The notes: a model not told the origin generated them from the letters alone. A stretch of 16,036 bases of DNA from JAGVLN01 sp964515755 (GCA_964515755.1 CAZEVK010000032.1:1-16036), one strand, 5' to 3'. Counted from the first letter of the stretch, positions 7,617 to 15,254 are shown. Program-made: numbers and translations.

Positions 7617-7928
7617 TTAAAAATACAACCTAATTTTATCAATCTCAATTATCTCGCGGAACTTATCACTCACTGTAGTGATATCTAAAATGTCTACTTT
7701 ATAAGGCAGATCAGACTCTTCAAAATCATTAGCAATTTTTGATATTATTTCAGGATCAATTAATTTACCATTCATATCTAGCGCAAGATCAAGATCGGAG
7801 TATGGTTTCGTATTTTTTTTAGCACGCGAACCGAAAACCCAAATTATAACATCTTTTTGCAAATATTTATTTAAGATATCTTGAACGATAAACAAATGTT
7901 CTGGTTTAATATCAAATTTTTTTGTCAT
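7617..7928 (-). CDS. mntA: MNT-type minimal nucleotidyltransferase (antitoxin of a HEPN/MNT pair)
   Basis: Small nucleotidyltransferase of the MNT family. In studied pairs it neutralises its HEPN partner by adding AMP groups to it. From the ATG at 7928 the protein has 103 aa. The polymerase-beta motif is complete: VFGSRAK (G33, S34) followed by SDLDLAL (D45, D47), and a third acidic residue in YKVDILD (D79). The frame could be extended three codons to a TTG at 7937. The ATG is preferred and overlaps the end of the HEPN gene by 17 nt, the translational coupling usual for these modules. The gene follows the HEPN gene on the same strand. It converges on the ampG-like gene. Confidence 0.85.
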   Translation of the reverse strand: MTKKFDIKPEHLFIVQDILNKYLQKDVIIWVFGSRAKKNTKPYSDLDLALDMNGKLIDPEIISKIANDFEESDLPYKVDILDITTVSDKFREIIEIDKIRLYF

Positions 7929-8352
7929 ATTTAGCAATGCGTGTTTGTAATACTTTCAGTAGATATTTTGCATCTTCTAAAAAAGCTGGTATTTCTTTAA
8001 AAATCTCAAACGCTTTATCATAATTATAAGTATGACTTGTAATACTTCTTTTTTCACGATACTTCTTCCAAATAACAAGGTCAGATTTAAGCAAACCTTT
8101 CTCACATCCAGTACGTATTAGGTCTGCATAAGACATTTCATCTATTCCATCAGGATTTGGTTCGGTCATTTCAAGATAGCGCTTTAGCATTTTCCATGAA
8201 AGCTCATAAGTAAATTCAAAAGCTTGTATTGCAGCGGCTACTAAATGAACTTTCAAGTCAGGAACTTGCTGCACATAATCAGAATTATATAAAAATAGAC
8301 TTTGCTCAAGTTGCGTTATTGCTTTTTCTAACTGAGATACATCTAACTTCAT
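7912..8352 (-). CDS. hepT: HEPN-domain protein (HepT-like RNase toxin / nucleotidyltransferase substrate-binding family)
   Basis: All-helical HEPN protein of the HI0074-like family, 146 aa. It has the amino-terminal helix LEKAITQLEQSLFLYN, then AIQAFEFTYELSWKMLKRYL (42-60), and the HEPN active-site motif. That motif reads R102-SITS-H107-T-Y109, an RX4HXY. In characterised HepT proteins the Arg and His form the RNase site and the Tyr is the residue AMPylated by MntA. All three are present, so the pair may be functional (inference). It lies first in the two-gene module and overlaps mntA by 17 nt. Its ATG is 39 nt downstream of the PPIase stop on the same strand, so it may be read from that transcript; I see no promoter of its own. 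The older family name, substrate-binding subunit of a nucleotidyltransferase, describes the same proteins. Confidence 0.82.
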   Translation of the reverse strand: MKLDVSQLEKAITQLEQSLFLYNSDYVQQVPDLKVHLVAAAIQAFEFTYELSWKMLKRYLEMTEPNPDGIDEMSYADLIRTGCEKGLLKSDLVIWKKYREKRSITSHTYNYDKAFEIFKEIPAFLEDAKYLLKVLQTRIAKYDKKI

Positions 8353-8391
8353 AATGATAGTTATTTCTTATATCTTATAACTTAACAATAT

Positions 8392-9240
8392 CTATTTAAC
8401 CTCTGCAGCTACATCAGTTTTGTTCGGGAAAATCTTAACTTTTGCATTTTGAATTAATTTTTTCATATAGTCATTTACAAACTTATATCCAACTTGTTGC
8501 TCAAGCTGTGGCTTAATTGCATCAAAAGAAGGTATTTCACGTTTTTTAATTTCTAAAACTTTAAGAATATGCCATCCAGCCTGAGTTTTAATTGGCTCAG
8601 AAACTTCATTTACTTGTAAAGAATATGCAGCTTTTTCAATATCCGGAAAAGTTTGGCCTTTTGAAATAAAACCAATTTCACCACCACGGTCTTTAGTTGT
8701 ATTATCTAGAGAGAATTTACTAGCCAAAGACTCAAATGATTGACCAGCCCTAATATCCGCTAAAATCTTGTCAGCTTCCTCTTTAGTTGCTACTAAAATA
8801 TGGCTTACTTTTATTTCAGGATTCTTTTTTAGCATATTTACATAATTGTTATACTCTGTCTTAACCATAGAATCAGTAACGCTTCTTCTTACAAGATTTT
8901 GTAAATAAACATCTAAAGCTGCTTTTGTTTTTGCCTCTTCAACTTGTTGTATAAACATTTTACTATCTTTTATTTTTGAATTATTCATGTCATCTTGTAA
9001 GGCTTTCTGCTGAATAATTTCTTGTATAACAGCTTGCTTTGTGTTGGTATCAAGATCATCAAAATCTTTCTTATTATCTGGTAAAACACCACCTAAAACA
9101 AATTTTAAACGATTCTCAACTTCTGATTTGTAAAGAGGTTTACCATCATATTCTGCTACAATACGATCTTTGTCCGCGGCAAAGGAATTTAAAGCAAGCA
9201 CACAGCAAACTATCAATGAAAGAAGAAATTTTATATTCAT
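8392..9240 (-). CDS. plp: Exported parvulin-type peptidyl-prolyl isomerase / foldase
   Basis: Periplasmic folding helper of the SurA/PrsA kind; rickettsial relatives are called parvulin-like protein. From the ATG at 9240 it has 282 aa. The signal peptide MNIKFLLSLIVCCVLALNSFA probably ends after A21 or A22. A SurA-N-like helical region follows (about 25-135), then one parvulin domain (about 143-232) with VSHILVATKEEADKIL, FESLASKFSLD, RGGEIGFISKGQ, FPDIEKAAYSL and AGWHILKVL. The longer frame from TTG at 9252 is rejected because that TTG overlaps the GGAG Shine-Dalgarno, which is 6 nt before the ATG. Divergent from secA, a suggestive pairing of export and folding of exported proteins. The minus-strand HEPN/MNT genes follow 39 nt downstream. 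Confidence 0.88.
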   Translation of the reverse strand: MNIKFLLSLIVCCVLALNSFAADKDRIVAEYDGKPLYKSEVENRLKFVLGGVLPDNKKDFDDLDTNTKQAVIQEIIQQKALQDDMNNSKIKDSKMFIQQVEEAKTKAALDVYLQNLVRRSVTDSMVKTEYNNYVNMLKKNPEIKVSHILVATKEEADKILADIRAGQSFESLASKFSLDNTTKDRGGEIGFISKGQTFPDIEKAAYSLQVNEVSEPIKTQAGWHILKVLEIKKREIPSFDAIKPQLEQQVGYKFVNDYMKKLIQNAKVKIFPNKTDVAAEVK

Positions 9241-9282
9241 AATGATCTCCAAAAATGATTATTTTAGATTAAGCTAACATAG

Positions 9283-9311
9283 ATAATGCACAAATAAAAC
9301 AAAAGGTACAA
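9283..9311 (-). promoter_or_regulatory. Possible promoter of the PPIase gene
   Basis: Minus strand: TTGTAC (9311-9306), a 17-base spacer, CATTAT (9288-9283; four of six). Ideal spacing but weak boxes. Predicted leader about 36 bases, containing the GGAG ribosome site. Confidence 0.3.
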
Positions 9312-9391
9312 GAAATTTATTTTATCTATATCTTTATATATTTATACCAACATGATATATATGTGTCTATTATTAACTCAACGGAATTTTT

Positions 9392-12052
9392 ATGTTTAAA
9401 AGAATTTTACAAAAATTATTTGGCACAATAAACGACCAACACCTCAAATCCTTTGAAAAAACTGTGGCTCAAATAAATGCTTTAGAACCAGATTTTATCT
9501 CTTTAAGCGATAATCAGTTAAAAGAATATACTTCTAAACTAAAAGACAAATTAAATAAAGATTTGTCATTAGATGACATTTTGCCAGAGGCTTTTGCTCT
9601 AGTTAGAGAAACTGCAAAAAGATTATTAGGAATGAGACACTATGATGTCCAACTTATGGGAGGTATAGCTCTACATAAAGGTATGATTGCTGAGATGAAA
9701 ACCGGTGAAGGTAAAACGCTTGTTGAAACATTACCAGCATACTTAAATGCCCTTCCCGGAAAAGGAGTACATATTGTTACAGTAAACGATTATTTAGTAA
9801 AACGTGATGCCGAATGGATGGAGCCAATATATAAATTCCTTGGATTGTCAGTTGGTCGTATTGTTAATGGCATAAATGATCAAGAAAGACATGATGCTTA
9901 TAGATGTGATGTCACTTACTGCACCAATAACGAATTGGGATTTGATTATCTAAGGGATAATATGAAATATTCTCTCGAACATTTAGCGGGTAGAGCTTTT
10001 AATTACGCAATTGTTGATGAGGTTGATTCGATATTAATTGATGAAGCAAGAACTCCTTTAATTATTTCTGGCCCAACTGAAGATAATTCAGATTTATATT
10101 ATAAAATTGATAAATTGACTCCTAAGCTTACTAAAGAAGATTTTGAAATTGATGAAAAATCGCGAACTGTTAGTTTAACTGACGCCGGCACTAATAAAGT
10201 TGAACAGTTGTTAGCGAACGAAAAGCTTATTGAGTCTAAATCAAGCTTATATGATATAGAAAATGTTCATATACTTCATCACATTAATCAGTCTTTAAAA
10301 GCTCATAAACTTTTTAAAAAAAATGTTGATTACATGGTAAAGAACAATCAAGTTCTGATAGTTGATGAATTTACCGGAAGAATAATGGAAGGTAGAAGAT
10401 TTTCAGAAGGTTTACACCAAGCACTAGAAGCCAAAGAATCTGTAACTGTACAAAATGAAAACCAAACTCTAGCTTCAATTACATTTCAAAACTATTTCAG
10501 ATTATATCCTAAGCTTTCCGGTATGACTGGAACTGCTCTGACAGAAGCAAATGAGTTCAGAGATATTTATAATCTAGAAGTTGTAGCAATTCCAACGAAT
10601 AATACAACAATAAGAGTTGATGAGGATGATGAAATTTATCGTACTAATGAAGAAAAATATGATGCGATAGTCAAAGAAATTGAAAATAGTCATAAAAAAT
10701 CTCAACCAATTTTAGTTGGTACTGTCAGTATAGAAAAATCTGAACATCTTGCTGCTATACTTAAAAAGAAAGGTATAAAACATCATGTACTTAATGCTAA
10801 ATACCATGAACAAGAAGCATTTATTATAGCACAAGCTGGCAAACCAGGTGCTGTTACTATTGCTACTAATATGGCAGGACGAGGTACAGATATCCAGCTA
10901 GGCGGAAATCTAGACATGCTTATTAAAGAGCTTGATACTTCTGATTCAAAAAAATTAGAGAAAGAAACTAAAAAAATTAAAGATCAAATTGAAAAAGATA
11001 AACAAATGGCTATTGATTCCGGAGGACTCTTAGTAATCGGTACAGAAAGACATGAAAGTAGAAGAATTGATAATCAATTAAGAGGTAGGTCTGGAAGAAT
11101 GGGTGATCCTGGACGCACTAAGTTTTATTTATCTCTAGAAGATGATCTTATGAGAATATTTGCTTCACAGAAAATTTCTAATTTGTTAAAAACTCTTGGA
11201 CTTAAAGATGGCGAAGCAATTGTTCATTCAATGATCAGTCGTACTATAGAAAAAGCTCAACAAAAAGTAGAAGTACGAAATTATGATATTAGAAAAAATC
11301 TTTTGAGATTTGACAATGTTATGAATGATCAAAGGAAAATTATCTACGAACAACGCCTTGAAATAATTTCTTCAGACGATGTACATGATATAGTTACAGA
11401 TATGTATGATCACGTAAATAGTGATATTATTGCTGAGTCTATTCCGGAAAAAGCTTTCAAAGAAAATTGGAATATAGAAAGTTTAAAAAAGAAATTAGAT
11501 CAAGTTTATCATAATGATTGCATTATAGACTCATTATTAGAAAACGATGATGTAAATCCAAAGAAATTAGTTGAGCATTTGAATAACTATGTTTCTACTT
11601 TGTTAGAAAATAAAAGAAAGCAATTTGGTGAAAATTTTTTCTTAATAGCAGAACAAAGAATTTTATTAATGACATTAGATCAATTATGGAAAGATCATCT
11701 ACTATCATTAGACCATCTAAGGCAAGGTATTTATTTACGAGCTTACGGCCAGCGTGATCCATTAAATGAGTATAAAAAAGAAGCATTCACTAGGTTCTCT
11801 GATCTGCTAACAAATTTACGTGAACTTTACATTACTAGAATATGTCGCATGGAAATTGATATTGAAAATCAAAAACAAAGCTCTATGCTGGCAGCTGATT
11901 TTGAACCTAAGCAACATTTACATAAAGGCAGACTTGACCCGGCATTAACAGAAATTGAGGAAGAAACGGCTTTTGGAAAAGTTGGCCGTAATGAATTATG
12001 CCCATGTGGCTCAGGTAAAAAATTTAAACATTGTCATGGTCAAATAAATTAA
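9392..12052 (+). CDS. secA: Preprotein translocase ATPase SecA
   Basis: Motor ATPase that drives unfolded preproteins through SecYEG. 886 aa, full length. Walker A MKTGEGKT (102-109), QLMGGIALHKGMIAEM just before it, Walker B VDEVDS (208-213), and LIDEARTPLIISGP follow in order. The preprotein-crosslinking and second ATPase regions show SGMTGTA, VGTVSIEKSE, TNMAGRGTDIQLGG and RRIDNQLRGRSGRMGDPG. The helical scaffold contains LLRFDNVMNDQRKIIYEQR and the helical wing DQLWKDHLLSLDHLRQGI. The tail NELCPCGSGKKFKHCHG has the zinc ligands C870, C872, C881 and H882, the SecB/ribosome-binding form. The start is MFKRILQKLFG, typical for SecA, preceded by only a weak GGAA. A perfect TTGACA lies 3 nt after the stop and probably belongs to the next gene. 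Confidence 0.98.
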   Translation: MFKRILQKLFGTINDQHLKSFEKTVAQINALEPDFISLSDNQLKEYTSKLKDKLNKDLSLDDILPEAFALVRETAKRLLGMRHYDVQLMGGIALHKGMIAEMKTGEGKTLVETLPAYLNALPGKGVHIVTVNDYLVKRDAEWMEPIYKFLGLSVGRIVNGINDQERHDAYRCDVTYCTNNELGFDYLRDNMKYSLEHLAGRAFNYAIVDEVDSILIDEARTPLIISGPTEDNSDLYYKIDKLTPKLTKEDFEIDEKSRTVSLTDAGTNKVEQLLANEKLIESKSSLYDIENVHILHHINQSLKAHKLFKKNVDYMVKNNQVLIVDEFTGRIMEGRRFSEGLHQALEAKESVTVQNENQTLASITFQNYFRLYPKLSGMTGTALTEANEFRDIYNLEVVAIPTNNTTIRVDEDDEIYRTNEEKYDAIVKEIENSHKKSQPILVGTVSIEKSEHLAAILKKKGIKHHVLNAKYHEQEAFIIAQAGKPGAVTIATNMAGRGTDIQLGGNLDMLIKELDTSDSKKLEKETKKIKDQIEKDKQMAIDSGGLLVIGTERHESRRIDNQLRGRSGRMGDPGRTKFYLSLEDDLMRIFASQKISNLLKTLGLKDGEAIVHSMISRTIEKAQQKVEVRNYDIRKNLLRFDNVMNDQRKIIYEQRLEIISSDDVHDIVTDMYDHVNSDIIAESIPEKAFKENWNIESLKKKLDQVYHNDCIIDSLLENDDVNPKKLVEHLNNYVSTLLENKRKQFGENFFLIAEQRILLMTLDQLWKDHLLSLDHLRQGIYLRAYGQRDPLNEYKKEAFTRFSDLLTNLRELYITRICRMEIDIENQKQSSMLAADFEPKQHLHKGRLDPALTEIEEETAFGKVGRNELCPCGSGKKFKHCHGQIN

Positions 12053-12055
12053 GTT

Positions 12056-12087
12056 TTGACAGCTATTGACTTTTTTTATAGCATAAT
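12056..12087 (+). promoter_or_regulatory. Possible promoter of the small lipoprotein
   Basis: Perfect TTGACA at 12056-12061, just after the secA stop. Candidate -10 boxes are TATAGC at 12077-12082 (15-base spacer) or CATAAT at 12082-12087 (20-base spacer). Neither spacer is ideal, so read-through from secA is also possible. Confidence 0.25.
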
Positions 12088-12111
12088 AAAAGACAAAGCA
12101 TGGGGTGTGAT

Positions 12112-12273
12112 ATGAAAACAATGAAATATATTTTACTGATCAGTTTATTGGTATTAAGTTCTAGCTGTGTAACAAAGCCGAGAATTGTAAAAAGCCCATG
12201 CGTAGATAATCAGTATAGCGACAGTCCAACACCATGTATTAGACGCCCTGTTAATAATAAATGGCTGGCTTAG
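12112..12273 (+). CDS. Small lipoprotein (53 aa) next to secA
   Basis: An intact reading frame of 53 codons, ATG at 12112 to TAG at 12271-12273, preceded by a G-rich site (GGGGTG, 4 nt before the ATG). The product has a short basic start, a hydrophobic core LLISLLVLSS and a lipobox LSSSC (C19), so it should be a lipid-anchored envelope protein of 35 residues when mature. Two Cys-Pro-type elements, KSPCVD and TPCIRRPVN, recall a small lipoprotein family of Rickettsia (from memory DUF2706; the R. prowazekii member lies beside secA). Position and pattern agree, but I could not search. The two mature-region cysteines (C30, C42) beyond the lipidated one could form a disulfide. No function is known to me. 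The gene is easily missed because of its length. Confidence 0.75.
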   Translation: MKTMKYILLISLLVLSSSCVTKPRIVKSPCVDNQYSDSPTPCIRRPVNNKWLA

Positions 12274-12425
12274 TAAAATCTTTTAATCTTACGGATAAAT
12301 TCTACTAACATTATTACCGAATAATATTGGTGGCTTAGAAATGCTAGATTTTTAGACTTGCTATGTAATAAATTAACCTCATCACCCTCGAGCTTATCTA
12401 CACTTACAAAGCTTTCAAAATTGTA
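12270..12425 (-). pseudogene. Possible remnant of a minus-strand gene
   Basis: This is a 51-codon open stretch between TAG (upstream) and TAA at 12272-12270, with no start codon at its head. The translation looks protein-like, with FESFVSVDKLEGDEV early and LVEFIRKIKRFY at the end. It ends convergently with the small lipoprotein, sharing stop bases. I do not recognise it. It may be the tail of a decayed gene, or chance in AT-rich DNA. Confidence 0.2.
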
Positions 12426-12545
12426 CTAATAGTAATACAAAACTACAAAATATGAAAAACTATTCTATAATAAAAAAAATAATTTAACACGCAGTCTTTA
12501 GTCCAAGACCTTATAATAACTTTTATTATATTATCAAAATAATTA
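12274..12545. other. Intergenic stretch without an intact gene
   Basis: Between the small lipoprotein and the promoter of the broken amidohydrolase-ankyrin gene I find no intact gene or RNA gene. It holds the minus-strand remnant described separately and two adjacent small hairpins: GTCTT/AAGAC (12494-12498 with 12505-12509) and TATAATAA/TTATTATA (12512-12519 with 12523-12530). They are too AT-rich and lack a following T run, so I do not call them terminators. Confidence 0.5.
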
Positions 12546-12571
12546 TTGACAAAAATTAATTAATATATAAT
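12546..12571 (+). promoter_or_regulatory. Near-consensus promoter of the broken amidohydrolase-ankyrin gene
   Basis: Perfect TTGACA (12546-12551) and perfect TATAAT (12566-12571), but with a 14-base spacer. AATATT at 12569-12574 gives a 17-base spacer as an alternative -10. The predicted leader is about 40 bases and leads into a strong Shine-Dalgarno site. Confidence 0.45.
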
Positions 12572-12604
12572 ATTAGCTTGTTATTGTTTAATAAAGGTAA
12601 TTTT

Positions 12605-12610
12605 GAGGAG
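12605..12610 (+). promoter_or_regulatory. Strong Shine-Dalgarno site
   Basis: GAGGAG, 8 nt before the ATG at 12619. This is the best ribosome site in the window; most neighbouring genes have weak ones. It fixes the start of the broken gene. Confidence 0.7.
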
Positions 12611-12618
12611 ATTACACG

Positions 12619-13591
12619 ATGGCAGAACAAATCAATCCCAAAATAGCATACGCTATTTTGCAGAACGAAGCAGGGGTTACTGACTACAACGCCGAGAAAT
12701 ATATATTGGGATCATTTGGAGCAGGGCCATGTGTTATTATGACAGCCTTTAACCCTGTATCTAAAATTGCAGCTTTAACTCATATTGATGCTTGCGCTCA
12801 CATAGACACAACAATTTCTATAATTACGTATCAGTTAACTTAAGATCATGACTCTAAACTAGAGGTTTACTTATCAACTTCAATGCTTGAAAATAATCCT
12901 ACCTTAGAAAAGATAAAAGCTTATATAAATGATCAAGACGTGAAATGTATAGTAAAAGATATACTCAAAAGTAGTTCTTTAGCTATTAATGCAAAGGATG
13001 GCTCGGTAACAGCAAATGTATATCCACATAACTTAGGGATGGAGAATAATCTTCAACTAAGGATGGCCGTGTCAGCATTATCTGCACAGAGTTCATGTTT
13101 TGAAAACATTTACGAGGAGAAAACAAAAGGAGTAAGATTAGTTTTTGATGGTAGAAAAGAAGAACCAAACATGCTGGACCAAAATACTAATTTTCACTCA
13201 GAACCATATGCAACTGTTAATACACAAACTGGTTTTTACTCAACATTGTACATAGCAACTGATACAGGGGGATGCAAAAGTAGTAAGATCATTGCTAGAA
13301 AGTGGTTATAACCCTAACGAGATAGGGCCAGTTTATGCGCAGACGCCTTTGCATATATCTAACACTGCTGAAATAGCTGAGTTATTAATCACATATGGTG
13401 CTGACCTTAAAGCTAAAAATGATGAAGGAGAAACACCTTATGAATCTATCAGTTGGGAAAATTGCCTTGCAAATGGAGAATACGAAACACTGCTAGGCGT
13501 TATTACCAAAGCTATGGATGTACAAGGGATAGAAATACACGCCATATCAATGCACTTAAATATTGGCTTGGCTAAACCACTTACCTTTTAA
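12619..13591 (+). pseudogene. Broken gene: NTAN1/CheD-like amidohydrolase domain plus ankyrin repeats
   Basis: Three frame pieces belong to one gene. The first (12619-12843, 74 codons) and second (12883-13311) are in the same phase, separated only by TAA at 12841-12843; the bases between them are open and read DHDSKLEVYLSTSM. The second loses phase at a G5 run (13267-13271). With four Gs the frame reads IATDTGDAKVVRSLLESGYN and runs to TAA at 13589-13591. The restored protein has 323 positions, counting the stop site. The amino-terminal domain shows ILGSFGAGPC (C38), AALTHIDA (H55, D57), LEVYLS and LAINAKDGSV, matching in order the eukaryotic amino-terminal asparagine amidohydrolase NTAN1 and more loosely CheD. 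The carboxyl part holds about two to three ankyrin repeats (QTPLHI...LLITYGADLKAKNDEG). It looks like a host-directed effector. It ends overlapping the truA stop. Confidence 0.75.
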
Positions 13592-14328
13592 TAGTCTACT
13601 TTAACAAAATATAAGCCATGAGCTGGAGCTGTAACACCTGCAACGCTACGATTTTTTGCTAATAGCATTTCTTTAACATCTTCAGGTTTATACTTATCTA
13701 CACCAATCATTTTTAACGTACCGGTGATATTACGCACCATATGATGAAGGAAAGACTGAGCATAAAAGTCTAAAGTTATACAATCATTATTATTTTTAGT
13801 TATAGTTATTGAACCTAAGGTTTTTATTGGTGATTTAGACTGACATTGAATCGAACGAAAACTGGTAAAGTCGTGAGTACCTTTAAAATATTGAACCGCA
13901 ATGTTCATTTTCTCAATATTTAATTTTCTTTTAACATGCCAACAACGATTATCATTAAGAGCAAGCGGACTATGACGATTATGAATTATGTAACGATAAT
14001 AACGTCTTTTTGCTGCAAATCTAGCATGAAATTGATCGTCCACTAACTCAGCATTAATTACAATTATTTTCTTAGGTCGTAAGTGAAAATTTATAGCATC
14101 AATTACAGTATGAGCATTGTAAGTTTTCTCAAGGTCAAAATGTGCTACTTGCCCATAAGCATGGACACCAGCATCTGTTCTGCCAGCTGCAAATATATTG
14201 ACACGCTCACCACTAAAAGCATAAATAGCACTTTCTAAAGATTCTTGTATGGATAATAAAGCATTTTGCTTCTGCCACCCAACAAAGCCAGTTCCATCAT
14301 ACTCAATAATAATTTTATAACGTTGCAT
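13588..14328 (-). CDS. truA: tRNA pseudouridine(38-40) synthase TruA
   Basis: Converts uridines 38-40 in the anticodon arm of many tRNAs to pseudouridine; cytoplasmic homodimer. 246 aa, normal length. It opens with RYKIIIEYDGTGFVGWQKQ, has the catalytic Asp in AGRTDAGVHA (D52) and HARFAAKRRYYRYIIH in the middle. Near the end come the substrate-binding FLHHMVRNITGTL and VAGVTAPAHGLYF. Third gene of the def-fmt-truA run: its ATG at 14328 is 5 nt after the fmt stop. Its TAA overlaps the stop of the convergent broken ankyrin gene by 3 nt. Identification is firm. Confidence 0.96.
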   Translation of the reverse strand: MQRYKIIIEYDGTGFVGWQKQNALLSIQESLESAIYAFSGERVNIFAAGRTDAGVHAYGQVAHFDLEKTYNAHTVIDAINFHLRPKKIIVINAELVDDQFHARFAAKRRYYRYIIHNRHSPLALNDNRCWHVKRKLNIEKMNIAVQYFKGTHDFTSFRSIQCQSKSPIKTLGSITITKNNNDCITLDFYAQSFLHHMVRNITGTLKMIGVDKYKPEDVKEMLLAKNRSVAGVTAPAHGLYFVKVDY

Positions 14329-14333
14329 AAAGG

Positions 14334-15254
14334 CTATTCTAAAACTTCACCAGATGTAATTTTATTACCACGAAGGAAATCTGATAAATCTAGTGGATTG
14401 CGCCCTGGCTTTTGTAATCTTAGAAGTTGTAGCGCACCCTGACCACAATTCACACTAAACTGACTATCAATTACTTCACCAATTTTTAGCTTTGAATTAA
14501 TAACGTCATTTATAATTTTAGCTTTCAAAACCTTGATCATTTCTCCTTTATATTTGAAAAAACACCCAGGCCATGGATTTAGTCCGCGAATCATCCGGTC
14601 AATTTGTTCTGCTGATTGTTGCCAATCAATAATTGACTCTTCTTTTGATAGTTTTTTTGCATAAGTCACACCCTCTTTAGATTGAGTAATTGAAGTAAGT
14701 TCTTCAAAACTATCGAGCGCTTTAATCAATAATTCTGCTCCAATTGACGCAAGTTTTTCATATAATTCTTCACTAGTAATTTGATTATCAAGATTAACTT
14801 TTTGCTGAAGTAAAATGTCTCCAGTATCTAACCCAATATCCATTTTCATGATGCATACCGCTGTTTCAGTATCTCCTGCCAATATCGTTCTTTCAACAGG
14901 CGCAGCACCACGCCATCTTGGTAAAAGGGATGGGTGAATGTTAATGCATCCATATTTGCATAAATTCAAAATTTGCTTTGGCAGAATATGACCATAAGCA
15001 ACAACGACAATAATATCAGCCTTCAAACTTGATAGCTGTTCTATTACATCATCGGTTTTTAAAGTAGTTGGACAAGAAACTGGTAAATTTAATTTATTAG
15101 CCAACTCATGTATAGGTGAAATATTGATTCTGTGTCCTCTGCCGGATTTAGCAGGAGACTTGGTATAAACCTGCACTATTTCGTGCGAAGAGTTGAATAA
15201 AGACTGTAATACCGGAACAGCCATATATGCCGTGCCCATAAAAATTACTTTCAT
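14334..15254 (-). CDS. fmt: Methionyl-tRNA formyltransferase
   Basis: Formylates Met-tRNA-fMet with 10-formyl-tetrahydrofolate, making the bacterial initiator tRNA. 306 aa, normal length. The amino-terminal Rossmann-type domain starts MKVIFMGTAYMAVPVLQSL. The catalytic set is N105 and H107 in INIHPSLLPRWRGAAPV and D143 in MDIGLDTGDILL. The carboxyl-terminal tRNA-binding domain contains RGLNPWPGCFFKY and ends in LRGNKITSGEVLE. Its ATG overlaps the def stop by 4 nt, indicating coupled translation, and truA follows 5 nt downstream. The amino end also carries the flexible loop SGRGHRINISPI, which contacts the acceptor stem in the E. coli enzyme. Confidence 0.97.
   Translation of the reverse strand: MKVIFMGTAYMAVPVLQSLFNSSHEIVQVYTKSPAKSGRGHRINISPIHELANKLNLPVSCPTTLKTDDVIEQLSSLKADIIVVVAYGHILPKQILNLCKYGCINIHPSLLPRWRGAAPVERTILAGDTETAVCIMKMDIGLDTGDILLQQKVNLDNQITSEELYEKLASIGAELLIKALDSFEELTSITQSKEGVTYAKKLSKEESIIDWQQSAEQIDRMIRGLNPWPGCFFKYKGEMIKVLKAKIINDVINSKLKIGEVIDSQFSVNCGQGALQLLRLQKPGRNPLDLSDFLRGNKITSGEVLE

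Noticed and set aside
9241..9252. TTG at 9252 as PPIase start
   Set aside because: It overlaps the GGAG ribosome site and adds four residues before a perfect signal peptide; ATG at 9240 is the better start.
12494..12530. Terminator for the lipoprotein gene
   Set aside because: Two small hairpins exist, but they are short or pure AT and no T run follows; they are also more than 200 nt from the gene end.
13255..13320. Programmed +1/-1 frameshift at the G5 run
   Set aside because: A second lesion (TAA at 12841) in the same gene, no stimulatory hairpin seen, and no slippery heptamer of the usual form. Ordinary decay or a sequence error explains it better.
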